NCBI RefSeq assembly: GCF_020510585.1
Contig: NZ_CP075190.1
Location: 1,054,501-1,118,500 of the forward strand
Source of the DNA: Ferribacterium limneticum
GTDB lineage: Bacteria; Pseudomonadota; Gammaproteobacteria; Burkholderiales; Rhodocyclaceae
DNA length: 64,000 nt
Reading direction: 5' to 3'
Shown here: one piece after another, positions 19,345 through 28,390 of the stretch
How the letters are laid out: each line of letters opens with the position of its first letter
Numbering within the stretch: the first letter of the stretch is position 1
Translations under genes and position numbers: made by a program
The notes under the pieces: generated by a model
Databases searched by the model: none
The model's input: only the letters and a program-made list of their open reading frames with translations
Told to the model about the DNA's origin: nothing

Positions 19345-19370
19345 AAAAACCCGCCTGCTGGCGGGTTTTT
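19345..19370 (+). terminator. Intrinsic terminator between mshA and mshC
   Basis: AAAAACCCGCC (19345-19355), loop TGCT, GGCGGGTTTTT (19360-19370): a perfect 11-bp stem ending in five T. It starts 16 nt after the mshA stop and ends 16 nt before the mshC ATG. It probably makes the downstream pilin genes depend on read-through. Confidence 0.85.
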
Positions 19371-19386
19371 GCCTTGTAGTACCGGA

Positions 19387-19836
19387 ATGCAGGGTTTTAC
19401 TCTGATTGAGCTTGTAGCTGTCATCGTGATCATCGGCATCCTAGCGGTTGTCATGATTCCAAAATGGAGCGGCACCTCAGGTTTCGACGAGCGCGGTTTT
19501 CGCGATCGCGTTGTGGCCGGTTTGCGTTACGCCCAGAAATCTGCCATTGCCAGTCGGCGGACGGTTTGCGCCAGTTTTTCCTCGCCACCGGCAAGCGTTA
19601 CGTTTAGCCTGGCTGCCTTTGGTGCCGTGAATTGCGCAGTCAGCATTCCGCTGGTCGGGCCGGAAAGCACGCCGCTGGTGGTGACGGCAACTGGCGGTGT
19701 CAATTTTGCCGCCCTGCCGGCCGATGTTATTTTTGATGCGGCCGGGCGACCTGCTGCGGCTGCGTTGATCAATGTCTCCGGGCTTCCCGCCGCGCTGGCG
19801 ATCACCGTTGAGGCGGAAACGGGTTATGTTCATTAG
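19387..19836 (+). CDS. mshC: MSHA minor prepilin MshC
   Basis: A 149-aa prepilin starting [27 protein letters not shown], followed by a GspH-like pseudopilin pattern (GLRYAQKSAIASRRTVC). The ATG 19387 gives a leader of only three residues. A longer frame opens at 19318 but would run through the terminator stem. No good ribosome binding site is visible. The mshD ATG lies inside its 3' end. Confidence 0.82.
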   Translation: MQGFTLIELVAVIVIIGILAVVMIPKWSGTSGFDERGFRDRVVAGLRYAQKSAIASRRTVCASFSSPPASVTFSLAAFGAVNCAVSIPLVGPESTPLVVTATGGVNFAALPADVIFDAAGRPAAAALINVSGLPAALAITVEAETGYVH

Positions 19837-20380
19837 GCCAGCCTTGCAGCGCGGCATAACGCTGATCGAGCAGATTGTGTTCATCGTCATCGTCAGCGTT
19901 GGCGTGATGGGCCTGGTCTCGGTGATGAACCCGGCGATCCGGGCCAGCGCCAATCCGATGGTGACCAAGCAACTGGTTGCGATTGCCGAATCCCTGCTCA
20001 ACGAAGTCCTGCACCAGCCATTCACCTGGTGCGATCCCGATGATGTAGCGGCGGCGACGGCGCAGTCCTATGCCGATTGCGCCAATCCGCAAAATGCCTT
20101 CGGGCCGACGCCGGCGGGCGAGACCCGTTATGCGGCAGGTGCCACCCCGGCTTTCGACAACGTGGCGGATTATCACGGCGCCATGGCGACCATCGACGAT
20201 CCTTCCGGCAGCAATGCCATGGCCGGCTATACGGCCAACATCGTCATCGCCCGCGTTGGCAATGTCATGGGCCTGGCCGACGATACGGCGGCGCTCAGTG
20301 TCACGGTGACGGTTACCTTTGGCGCCGCTGAACCCTTTACCCTGACTGGCTACCGTTTCCGCTATGCGCCGCGCATTTGA
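19826..20380 (+). CDS. mshD: MSHA minor prepilin MshD
   Basis: A 184-aa prepilin: leader MFIRPALQRG, then ITLIEQIVFIVIVSVGVMGL, the usual MshD pattern with Ile at +1. It has Cys pairs in the mature part. ATG 19826 overlaps mshC by 11 nt. The TGA stop (20378-20380) lies inside copy 3 of the dispersed element, and the 3' end overlaps mshO by 17 nt. Confidence 0.85.
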   Translation: MFIRPALQRGITLIEQIVFIVIVSVGVMGLVSVMNPAIRASANPMVTKQLVAIAESLLNEVLHQPFTWCDPDDVAAATAQSYADCANPQNAFGPTPAGETRYAAGATPAFDNVADYHGAMATIDDPSGSNAMAGYTANIVIARVGNVMGLADDTAALSVTVTVTFGAAEPFTLTGYRFRYAPRI

Positions 20381-21188
20381 TTTTCGGCCGTTTTTTCCGG
20401 TTGACCGTGGATTCACACTGGTCGAGATGATCATTTCGATTGTCATTACCGGCATCGTCGTTTCGATGGTGGCGATCTTCGGGCGCGGGCAGGTCGAGGC
20501 CTACCTCGATGCTGGCAACCGCGCCGAGTTGTCCGATGCGGCCGACACCACGCTGCGCCGGATCGCCCGGGATTTGCAGGCGGCGCTGCCCAACAGTGTC
20601 CGGCTGTCGGGTAACTTCCTCGAGTTTGTGCCGATTCGCGATGCCGGCCGTTACCGGGCGGAACTGGATGCCGCGGCTGGCGGTGACATCCTTGATTTCA
20701 GCAGCAACATCGACAGTACTTTTGATGTGCTCGGGCCGTCAGTGACGATTCCAGCCGGGGACCAGCTGGTCGTTTTCAATCTGGGCCAACCCGGGTCGGA
20801 CGTTTATGAAGGCACCAGCCGGCGGGCCGTGACGCCCGGGGCAGGCCTGAGCAACATTATCTTCGCCCCGGCTGGCGCGCAGTTTCCGCTGGCCTCGCCG
20901 CAACACCGCTTCCAGATTGTCGGCGCGCCGGTAATTTACGAATGCAGCGTGGCGACGGGGCAATTGATCCGGCGCTCGGGTTTTGCATACGGTCACGCCT
21001 GGCCGCCGGTGCCTGCTGCGCTCGGCGGCATCGCGGCGGTCATGGCCGACAACGTGGCTGCCTGCTCCTTCAACTACGTGCCGGCCATTCTGCAACGCAA
21101 CGGGCTGGTCGTCCTGCGCCTGACGCTGACGCTCAACGGTGAGTCGGTCCAGCTGCTGCATCAGGTCGATGTACTGAACACGCCATGA
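20364..21188 (+). CDS. mshO: MSHA minor prepilin MshO
   Basis: A 274-aa prepilin: MRRAFDFRPFFPVDRG, then FTLVEMIISIVITGIVVSM. Residues 4-16, including the Gly at -1 of the cleavage site, are encoded by copy 3 of the dispersed element. The mature domain (TLRRIARDLQAALPNSVR) fits the GspJ-like minor pilins. ATG 20364 overlaps mshD. The stop overlaps the mshP ATG (ATGA). Confidence 0.86.
   Translation: MRRAFDFRPFFPVDRGFTLVEMIISIVITGIVVSMVAIFGRGQVEAYLDAGNRAELSDAADTTLRRIARDLQAALPNSVRLSGNFLEFVPIRDAGRYRAELDAAAGGDILDFSSNIDSTFDVLGPSVTIPAGDQLVVFNLGQPGSDVYEGTSRRAVTPGAGLSNIIFAPAGAQFPLASPQHRFQIVGAPVIYECSVATGQLIRRSGFAYGHAWPPVPAALGGIAAVMADNVAACSFNYVPAILQRNGLVVLRLTLTLNGESVQLLHQVDVLNTP
20375..20410 (+). repeat. 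Dispersed 36-bp element, copy 3 (in mshD stop / mshO leader)
   Basis: Reads ATTTGATTTTCGGC, CG, then TTTTTTCCGGTTGACCGTGG. Its first bases provide the TGA stop of mshD. In the mshO frame it encodes FDFRPFFPVDRG up to the prepilin cleavage site. Confidence 0.9.
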
Positions 21189-21676
21189 TTTCAAATTTGC
21201 CCATTTTTTCCGGTCGACCGTCGGAATCAGGAATTTCGCCGAGAGGGCGCCAGCGTGGCGTTTCCATTGTCACCGGCGTCTTTCTGCTGTTGCTCATGGC
21301 GGTCCTGGCTGCTGTCATCGCCAACGTCGTGTCGACGGCACACGTGAACATGGCCGCCGACATCGGCGGCGCGCGCGCCTACCAGGCGGCGCGGGCCGGT
21401 GCTGAGTGGGGCATGTTCCAGCTCGACCCGAATGCCCAGGGCGCCGGGCTGCCCGCCTGTGCCAACACCAATACGGTCGTGCTCGGCCATAACGTGGCGG
21501 TCAACTGCCAGAGCTGGGATACGACGGAGGGGAGTCGCCTGATTCGCATCTACCGGATTGTTTCGCAAGCCACCGCCATCGGCGTGAAGGCGCCAGGCAT
21601 CGAGCGCCAGGTCGAGGTGACGCTGGAAAAATGCCGGGATCCGCTGGTGATCACCGTTGCACCTTTTGATTGCTGA
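21185..21676 (+). CDS. mshP: MSHA biogenesis protein MshP
   Basis: A 163-aa protein with a leader ending RGRQRG and a hydrophobic stretch VSIVTGVFLLLLMAVLAAVIANVV, the PilX-like pattern of MshP. Residues 2-14 come from copy 4 of the dispersed element, read in a different frame from mshO. The mature part contains DIGGARAYQAARAGAEWGMF, conserved in PilX/MshP. It overlaps mshO by 4 nt. Confidence 0.82.
   Translation: MISNLPIFSGRPSESGISPRGRQRGVSIVTGVFLLLLMAVLAAVIANVVSTAHVNMAADIGGARAYQAARAGAEWGMFQLDPNAQGAGLPACANTNTVVLGHNVAVNCQSWDTTEGSRLIRIYRIVSQATAIGVKAPGIERQVEVTLEKCRDPLVITVAPFDC
21188..21224 (+). repeat. Dispersed 36-bp element, copy 4 (N-terminus of mshP)
   Basis: Reads ATTTCAAATTTGCC, CA, then TTTTTTCCGGTCGACCGTCGG with one extra base. 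The consensus GGTTGACC would place TGA in the mshP frame; here it is GGTCGACC, keeping the frame open. It starts at the last base of the mshO stop codon. Confidence 0.88.
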
Positions 21677-21698
21677 GTGTTGCGTGGGGATGGCGACG

Positions 21699-24600
21699 AT
21701 GAAGGCAAAAATACGGATAGCCCATAAGTTTTTCGCCCGCTGGCTTTTGCCGGCAGTCCTGGTCTTCCTGCCCGGTATCGCGATGGCAACGGTAAGCATC
21801 AATTCGGCGACAGTGAACGGTGGGGCGACGGTCACCGTCAGCCCCGGCGGCAACATTACGGTTAGTGCGAACGCGACGACCAGCGGTAGCGGTACCAATG
21901 ACGACTGGGGTTCGATACGCTGGGCCATCGCCACGTCGGCGCCATCCGCCGCATCCATGACTTGCGATGCATCGCCCAATTTCAATGGCGACGGTACCTA
22001 TACCCAGGCCTTCAGTGCTACCGCCCCGGCCAGCGCCGGCACCTACAACCTGTATCTGATTGCCTACAACGACAACGCCTGTTCCAGCGGCGCCAGTGCC
22101 ACCTATTCGCGGGCCGGCGCGGTGGTGGTAGACCCGACGCCTCGGGTGCTGTCGATCAATCGCCTCAGCTTCGACCCTTCTGCGGCCGGGGCTTCGGTTC
22201 AGTGGGAGGTGACGTTTTCCGGCTCGGTGAGCGGTGTCGATACGACTGACTTTTCGCTCGTCCAGACTGCTGGCGCGACGGGAGCCAGCTTTGTTTCGGT
22301 GAGCGGTTCGGGGACGACCTGGACGGTCACGGCCAATACCGGGACCGGGTCTGGTACCTTGCGGCTCAATCTTGTCGACGATGACAGCATCGTCTCCGGC
22401 GGCGTCAAGCTTGGGGGCGCGGGGTTGGGCAATGGCAATTTCACGGGGCAGGCGTATACCTTGCTGCCGACCGTCTGTACGCCGGGGCTGCTGTTCTGCG
22501 ATGACTTCGAGCGCGCCAACCCCGGTTCGATTGGCAATGGCTGGACTGTGACGCCGACCTCGTCTTCCAGTGGCTGCAACGGCACGGCGGGCAACATCGG
22601 TTGCGGCGGCATCGACAGCGATATTCCGCCGTTCAATACCTATTCGAATCCACGGCCCAACCCGACGCGCGCCATGTTCACGCGTTGGGCGCAAGTGACG
22701 GTGCAAAGTCCGACCGTCAACCTGGCGGGTAAAGCCGGGGCGCAGCTCAGCTTCTGGATGCGGCGCGGCGATGACTCGTTCAGCGAGTGCCCTGAGGCCA
22801 CCGGTGAAAACTACCTGGTTAAATATCTGGCCAGCGACAACACCTGGAAAATCCTCGCCCAGTATCCGTCAGCGCCATCCGGTTCATTGTGCGACGGGGG
22901 GCCAGTCTATCTGCCGGTCATCGAATTGCCGCCCGATGCACTGCATGCCAATTTCGCCATGCAGTTTTATCAGCCGTCCGGCAGTGGCGACAGCGGCAGC
23001 GGCGGGGCGTCCGGTGTGGTCGGCTACGACTACTGGCACATGGACAACGTGATCATTCGCGAAACGCCGGGCAGCACATTTACCGGTGCCTTCTGCGACA
23101 ACTTCGAAGGCGGCCTGGGGCGCTGGAGTATTTCGGCCGAGGGCGCGCCGGGGACTGCTGCGATCGGTGATTCAAGAATCGGTACCCTGGCCTACAGTTC
23201 GGCGACACATGAGCTGGATTTGCGCTGGGGTTATGTCTCGGCCGCAACGTTCAAGACCAATATGACCGGCGTTTCCGGCGACATTACCTACTGGGTGCGC
23301 AGCGGCACGACAACTGCCCGTGATCCGGACAGCGGTGAGAATCTGGTGGTCGAGTACCTCAACAGCAGCGGGGTGTGGACCAATCTGGACACTTATCTCG
23401 GCACGGCGGCGGCCGGAACGGTCTACAACGGTTCGCATCCCATTCCGGCCGATGCCAAACACACCGGGTTTCGCCTGCGTTTCCGCCAGCTGAACGGTAG
23501 TGGCTATGACAATGACTACTGGCACGTGGACGATGTCTGCGTCGGCAACCTGCTGCCGACCGCCGATCTGGCCATCACCAAAACGCGGGGCGGTGCGCTG
23601 GTGCCGGGAACGAACGCAACCTACACGCTGGCGGTGACGAACAACGGGCCGGACGCGATGGCCGGTTCTCTGGAAATTGTCGATACCCTGCCCACGGGTC
23701 TGAGCTATCTGGCGCACAGCGGTACCGGCTGGAGTTGTGGTGTCAGCGGTCAGGTCATCACCTGCGGCTGGTCGGGGACCGTGAACAATGGCAGCGCCGC
23801 GCCGCCGCTGCTGATCACCGTGCGGGTCGACGCGGCAGCCTCCGGTTCGCTGGTCAACACGGCGACGGTGAACGGGACGGCGAACGACCCGGTGTCCGGC
23901 AACAATACGGCGACCGATACGGCCGCCATCTACACGCCGAGCTATGTGTTCACCGACCGGGCCTGTACCTCCGGCGTGGCCATCGGCAGCGGGGCGAATC
24001 CGTGCAATCTCGTCAACTGGTCGCCGCAGGTGGCCGGCGTGGCCTTGAGCGGCATCTATATCACTGCCCTCAATACATCGGGAGTTCCTACCCAGCTGAG
24101 CGGGACGACAGCGACCTCGGTGGGCTTCCAGTTCGCGCTGTCGTGTATCAATCCAACCGCCAATGCCGGCATTCAGGCCAGCTTCTCGGCGACCGCGACA
24201 GCATTGCCGCTTTGTGCTGCCAACGGCGCGATTCCTGGCACCTGGACGGCATCGACCAACCTCAGTTTTCCGGCGACATCGCCCAGTGTCGGCCCCTACA
24301 GTTTCAGCTACGCCGACGTTGGGCAGGTTGAGCTGTACATGCGCAACAGCGCGGCGACGAGTCAGATCGGCTCGAGCGATCCGTTCGTGGTCAAGCCCTA
24401 CAGCTTGGTGCTGACCGACATCAAGCAGACTGCCTCGCCCTTTACGGCAAACCCGGCGGCGGCTACGGCAGCCGGGAATCGCTTCGTGCGGGCCGGCGAA
24501 AACTTCTCGGCGACGGTCACTGCGGTCAACGCCTCCTGCGCCGCCAGCCTGGGCGGCTATACCCTGCTGGCCAGCATTCCGGCTTCCTGCAAGACGCCCA

Positions 24601-25673
24601 ACTTTGGTCGGGAAAGCGCACCGGAAGCCATTTCGATCAGCAGTACCCTGGTGGCCGGGCTTAATCTGACCAACAATCCGGCGATCACCAATTCGACCGC
24701 CTTTGGTGCCTTTGCCTCAGCTTCTGCTACCGGCACCACCTTCACCTGGGACGACGTCGGAATCATCACGCTGACTCCGGCTATCAGCGATGCCGACTAT
24801 CTTGGTGGTGGTGCCGTGAATGCGACGGTCAGCGGCAATGTCGGGCGTTTTTATGCCGATCATTTCGATGTAGTGGTGACCATGCAGTGCGCCGGTTTTG
24901 TCTATGGCGGTCAGCCGACGCCGGTAGTGCCGGGCCAACCGTTTACGGTGACGGCAACGGCCATGAATGCCAAGGGTGCGACGACGCCGAATTTCAATTC
25001 GACCAGTGGCTTCGCAAAAAGCGTCAACTTGTCGCTGGCTGCCGGTGGCGGCTCGGGAGGCTTGTACGTTGATGCCGTCGCCGGAGGAAATGGCGCCATC
25101 CCGGCTGGCAAGTTTTTGGCCGGGGTCGGGACGGTGGCGTTCAACGATTTGGCCGGCCGGATTTCCTATGTTTTCAGCGTATTTCCGACGGTAAGCACGG
25201 CGATTGCCGTTCATGCCGAAGATGCCGATTCAGCATCCGGCACGGCGCTGATGGCCGGGGCCAACGGCGCGGCCGTGGTCCGCGCCGGGCGCCTGTCCTT
25301 GACCAACGCCTATGGCAGTGAATTGCTGCCCCTCAACGTACCGGTGAGAGTTCAGCAATGGACGGCGAGTGGGTGGACGACCAATGTGGCTGATACCTGT
25401 ACGGCACTGACCGTTCCGACCAACGGAAACACCGGCCTGACCAATACCCTGAGCACGAAGACGGCGGCAACGCTTTCGTCGCCTGTGGCGGCCGGCGATT
25501 CGCGTTTTCGCCTGTCGGCGCCGGGGGCGGGAAATGCCGGTCTGGTTGATATCGCGGGGAATATCGTGCGCGGCGCCAATACCTGGCTGACCCTCTCGGC
25601 ACCCACTGCCCGCGCCTGTTTTGGTTCCTGCGGTCCACGTTCTCCCGTAATCTATTTTCGGGAGCGGTATTGA
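21699..25673 (+). CDS. mshQ: MshQ-like large secreted/adhesin-like protein
   Basis: A 1324-aa protein. ATG 21699 has GGGGA 8 nt upstream and gives a signal peptide (WLLPAVLVFLPGIAMA). Two related beta-rich segments follow, beginning CDDFERANPG (about 22497) and CDNFEGGLGRW (about 23094). Next is a DUF11-like segment (about 23568-23930, LAITKTRGGALVPGTNATYT). The last 580 residues resemble the C-terminal MshQ (DUF6701-type) region. Position at the end of the pilin block matches MshQ. A tip or surface role is inferred. Thr/Ala/Gly-rich composition is typical of such proteins. Confidence 0.8.
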   Translation: MKAKIRIAHKFFARWLLPAVLVFLPGIAMATVSINSATVNGGATVTVSPGGNITVSANATTSGSGTNDDWGSIRWAIATSAPSAASMTCDASPNFNGDGTYTQAFSATAPASAGTYNLYLIAYNDNACSSGASATYSRAGAVVVDPTPRVLSINRLSFDPSAAGASVQWEVTFSGSVSGVDTTDFSLVQTAGATGASFVSVSGSGTTWTVTANTGTGSGTLRLNLVDDDSIVSGGVKLGGAGLGNGNFTGQAYTLLPTVCTPGLLFCDDFERANPGSIGNGWTVTPTSSSSGCNGTAGNIGCGGIDSDIPPFNTYSNPRPNPTRAMFTRWAQVTVQSPTVNLAGKAGAQLSFWMRRGDDSFSECPEATGENYLVKYLASDNTWKILAQYPSAPSGSLCDGGPVYLPVIELPPDALHANFAMQFYQPSGSGDSGSGGASGVVGYDYWHMDNVIIRETPGSTFTGAFCDNFEGGLGRWSISAEGAPGTAAIGDSRIGTLAYSSATHELDLRWGYVSAATFKTNMTGVSGDITYWVRSGTTTARDPDSGENLVVEYLNSSGVWTNLDTYLGTAAAGTVYNGSHPIPADAKHTGFRLRFRQLNGSGYDNDYWHVDDVCVGNLLPTADLAITKTRGGALVPGTNATYTLAVTNNGPDAMAGSLEIVDTLPTGLSYLAHSGTGWSCGVSGQVITCGWSGTVNNGSAAPPLLITVRVDAAASGSLVNTATVNGTANDPVSGNNTATDTAAIYTPSYVFTDRACTSGVAIGSGANPCNLVNWSPQVAGVALSGIYITALNTSGVPTQLSGTTATSVGFQFALSCINPTANAGIQASFSATATALPLCAANGAIPGTWTASTNLSFPATSPSVGPYSFSYADVGQVELYMRNSAATSQIGSSDPFVVKPYSLVLTDIKQTASPFTANPAAATAAGNRFVRAGENFSATVTAVNASCAASLGGYTLLASIPASCKTPNFGRESAPEAISISSTLVAGLNLTNNPAITNSTAFGAFASASATGTTFTWDDVGIITLTPAISDADYLGGGAVNATVSGNVGRFYADHFDVVVTMQCAGFVYGGQPTPVVPGQPFTVTATAMNAKGATTPNFNSTSGFAKSVNLSLAAGGGSGGLYVDAVAGGNGAIPAGKFLAGVGTVAFNDLAGRISYVFSVFPTVSTAIAVHAEDADSASGTALMAGANGAAVVRAGRLSLTNAYGSELLPLNVPVRVQQWTASGWTTNVADTCTALTVPTNGNTGLTNTLSTKTAATLSSPVAAGDSRFRLSAPGAGNAGLVDIAGNIVRGANTWLTLSAPTARACFGSCGPRSPVIYFRERY

Positions 25674-25741
25674 GTTGAAAAACCATTGAAAAATAATGCG
25701 TTACTGGATATCCTTCTGAAAAAACTTAAGGTGTCGGGACA

Positions 25742-26668
25742 ATGTGGCCGAATATTCGGGTGAAGTTTGATGCGGGGTGGATGTCGGTAGTCCGACACGG
25801 CGATCGCATCGACCTTGCTCATGTCATTCGTGCCGCTGGCAAACGCCCTGAAATCAAGCTTTGCGACTCGTTCCGCATCGAGAAGAGCGAAGCCGATGCC
25901 TTGTCCCGCCTGGCGCAGAGCCGTGGACTGAAGCGCTACCGCTGTACCACTCTGCTTGGCGAGAATGGCTACCGGCTGGTTCAGCTCGATGCGCCGGCCG
26001 TGCCGGCCGAAGAGCGGGTGCAAGCCTTGCGCTGGCGCCTCAAGGATGCGGTCGATTTTCCGGTCGATGACGCGGCAGTAGCAGTGGCCGACATTCCCAC
26101 CGAAGGCGGGCGTCAGGCCAGCGTTTTTGCCGTCGTTGCACCGGCATCGGTGGTCGGCGAGCGCATGGCGCTGTTTCACGAAAAGAAGATTCCGCTCGAA
26201 GCAATCGATATTCCCGAAATGGCCGTGCGCAATGTCGCTGTGCTCTTCGAGGAAGAAAATCGCGGCCTGGCCTTCCTGGCCCTGACTCAGGGCGATGGCC
26301 TGCTGACCATCACCTGTCGTGGCGAATTGTTCCTGTCGCGGCGTATCGAAATCGATTCGGATGCACTGGCCAAGGCCGACGAGGAGCGGCGCCGGCAAAT
26401 GCTCGAGCGTTTGGCGCTTGAACTGCAGCGCACGCTGGACAATTTCGATCGCCAATACGGTTTCATTTCGGTGTCGCGTCTGCTGGTGGCTTCCGAGTTC
26501 GATTGTGCCGGCACGGTTGCGGCACTCATCGAAAATCTCTATTTGCCGGTGCAGGCGGCGGACTTCGCGAGCGTGCTGGATTTTCCCGCGCTGCCTGAAT
26601 TGCGCTCGGCCGAGCGTCAGGCGCAGAGCATTCTGGCCATTGGCGCGGCGCTCAGGAGCGACTCATGA
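25742..26668 (+). CDS. mshI: MshI, PilM-like actin-fold assembly protein
   Basis: A 308-aa cytoplasmic protein of the PilM/GspL cytoplasmic-domain type. The segment ALRWRLKDAVDFPVDDAAV matches the MshI/PilM pattern. In related systems it links the ATPase-platform complex to inner-membrane PilN/PilO-like proteins. The upstream CTTAAGGTGT (25725-25734) also occurs before mshE. A 68-nt gap after mshQ may hold a promoter. It overlaps the next gene by 4 nt. Confidence 0.82.
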   Translation: MWPNIRVKFDAGWMSVVRHGDRIDLAHVIRAAGKRPEIKLCDSFRIEKSEADALSRLAQSRGLKRYRCTTLLGENGYRLVQLDAPAVPAEERVQALRWRLKDAVDFPVDDAAVAVADIPTEGGRQASVFAVVAPASVVGERMALFHEKKIPLEAIDIPEMAVRNVAVLFEEENRGLAFLALTQGDGLLTITCRGELFLSRRIEIDSDALAKADEERRRQMLERLALELQRTLDNFDRQYGFISVSRLLVASEFDCAGTVAALIENLYLPVQAADFASVLDFPALPELRSAERQAQSILAIGAALRSDS

Positions 26669-27324
26669 GCCAGCAGATCAACCTGTTGCTGCCGGCCCTG
26701 CGGCCGCGCTTCGACTGGCTGGCCTTGCCGGTGGTGGCTGGCGTGGCACTGGCCGGTCTCGTCCTGATCAGCATCCTGGCTGTGCTGGGGCTTGCCCAGG
26801 CGGCCAATCTCAAGGCCAGCGAGGCCGAAATCAGGAACCAGCTGGCGGCCGTCCAGCAGCAGGTGCAAACGCTTGGGCAATCCCTGGCCGCTCGTCAGGG
26901 CGATACTTCGCTCGATCGCCAGATCGCGACGGCGCGGCTGGCCCTCACTCAGCGCCAGGAAGTGCTGGCCGTCATTGCCCAGGGCGACATTACCCAGGGC
27001 AGCGCTTATTCCGGCCTGCTCCAGGGATTTTCCCGGCAGACCGTCGACGGTGTCTGGCTGGTTGGTTTCGGTTTTGCCGACAAGGAGATCGAGATTCGCG
27101 GCCGACTGCTTGATCCGGCTTTGCTGCCGACCTACATCAACCGGCTTAATGACGAGCCGGCCTTTGCCGGCCGTCGCTTTGCTACGCTCGACATGAAGGG
27201 CTTCGACCCGGCTGACGATAAACGCAGTGACTCGCCGCCCTCGGTCAAGACCAAGGTGCCGGCGCGATATACCGAATTCGCCCTGCGTACTGAACTGATT
27301 GCCGGGCAGGAGAAGGCGCGATGA
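26665..27324 (+). CDS. PilN-like MSHA assembly protein
   Basis: A 219-aa protein: MSQQINLLLPALRPR, then one membrane span (about residues 20-44), a coiled coil and a small periplasmic domain. The N-terminal INLLP motif is the site by which PilN proteins bind PilM, here MshI. In some genomes this gene is called mshI2. It is joined to mshI and mshJ by 4-nt overlaps. Confidence 0.82.
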   Translation: MSQQINLLLPALRPRFDWLALPVVAGVALAGLVLISILAVLGLAQAANLKASEAEIRNQLAAVQQQVQTLGQSLAARQGDTSLDRQIATARLALTQRQEVLAVIAQGDITQGSAYSGLLQGFSRQTVDGVWLVGFGFADKEIEIRGRLLDPALLPTYINRLNDEPAFAGRRFATLDMKGFDPADDKRSDSPPSVKTKVPARYTEFALRTELIAGQEKAR

Positions 27325-28007
27325 ACGCAGTGCGCCAGCAATGGAACCAAATGAACCGCAAATATGCCGCGCTTTCCCGGCGTGAGCGTTTGCTGGTGGC
27401 CCTGGCGTTGGTCCTTGGCCCGCTGTTGATCGGCAATACCCTGTTTGTCGACCCGCAATGGAGCCGTAGCAAGGCGATGCAGAACGGCATCGCCATCCAG
27501 AGCACGACGCTCGCCAGCATGCAGATGCAGGCGGCCAGCCTGCAGCAGGAACTGAATGTCGACCCGGATGCCGGCAAGAAGGCCGAGCTGGCGACACTGG
27601 TCGTGCAAAGGGAACAGCTGGACGAGCAACTGCGGCAAGTCGGCGCTGCGCTGGTGCGGCCCGAGGACATGAATGCCCTGCTCGAAGGGCTGCTGGTACG
27701 CCATTCCGGCTTGCGTCTGATCAGCCTCAAAACGCAGGCGCCGCAAAGCGTGCTGCGCGAAAAAGAGGCGGTCAAGGAAACGGATGGTAAACCGGTCGAG
27801 CGCTCCTTCGATCTCTATCGGCATGGCGTGGAAATTCGCCTTGAAGGTAGTTACGGCCAACTCCAGGCTTATCTGGAACAACTGGAAAAATTGCCGCAGC
27901 GCTTGTTGTGGGGGCAGCTGAGCTATCGCGTGATTGACTATCCACGGTCCGAAATGACCCTGACCGTCTATACCCTGAGTCCGGACAAGACATGGCTTAC
28001 CCTATGA
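27321..28007 (+). CDS. mshJ: MshJ, PilO-like MSHA assembly protein
   Basis: A 228-aa bitopic protein: basic N-terminus, one membrane span (LLVALALVLGPLLIGNTLFV), a coiled coil and a ferredoxin-like periplasmic part ending in PRSEMTLTVYTLSPDKTWLTL. Topology and order match MshJ/PilO, which pairs with the PilN-like protein. Confidence 0.85.
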   Translation: MNAVRQQWNQMNRKYAALSRRERLLVALALVLGPLLIGNTLFVDPQWSRSKAMQNGIAIQSTTLASMQMQAASLQQELNVDPDAGKKAELATLVVQREQLDEQLRQVGAALVRPEDMNALLEGLLVRHSGLRLISLKTQAPQSVLREKEAVKETDGKPVERSFDLYRHGVEIRLEGSYGQLQAYLEQLEKLPQRLLWGQLSYRVIDYPRSEMTLTVYTLSPDKTWLTL

Positions 28008-28390
28008 GGCTGATCACGCTTGCCCTGCTTGCCGTGAGCAGTGCGGCCGTGGCCCAGTCGGCCGACCCGACGCGGCCACCGGCGGCCTGGCTGACGCCGG
28101 CCGACGACGCCACTAAATCGGCTGGCGATGCAGCCGGCGGCCTGCGCCTGCAGTCGGTGAAAATGCCGATTGGCGGCCGCCCGGTCGCCGTGATTGGTGG
28201 CAAAACGGTGACTCTGGGTGGCAGTGTCGGCGGGGCGACGCTGGTCCGCCTGAACGAGCGCGAAGCCGTATTGCAGGGGGCGGATGGGGTGACGCATCTT
28301 TACCTGACTCCCGACGTTGAAAAACAGATGATTGAAATGCCCAAGCCCAGAAAAACGGGGAAAACAGGGCCAGTGAAGGGTCTGCCATGA
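28004..28390 (+). CDS. mshK: MshK, PilP-like periplasmic protein
   Basis: A 128-aa secreted protein with signal peptide MRLITLALLAVSSAAVA, then the DPTRPP motif and a short beta domain (GLRLQSVKM...AVIGGKTVTLGG). This fits MshK/PilP, which bridges the inner-membrane complex to the secretin. ATG 28004 overlaps the mshJ stop; ATG 27992 is in frame but extends the leader unnecessarily. It overlaps mshL by 4 nt. Confidence 0.83.
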   Translation: MRLITLALLAVSSAAVAQSADPTRPPAAWLTPADDATKSAGDAAGGLRLQSVKMPIGGRPVAVIGGKTVTLGGSVGGATLVRLNEREAVLQGADGVTHLYLTPDVEKQMIEMPKPRKTGKTGPVKGLP

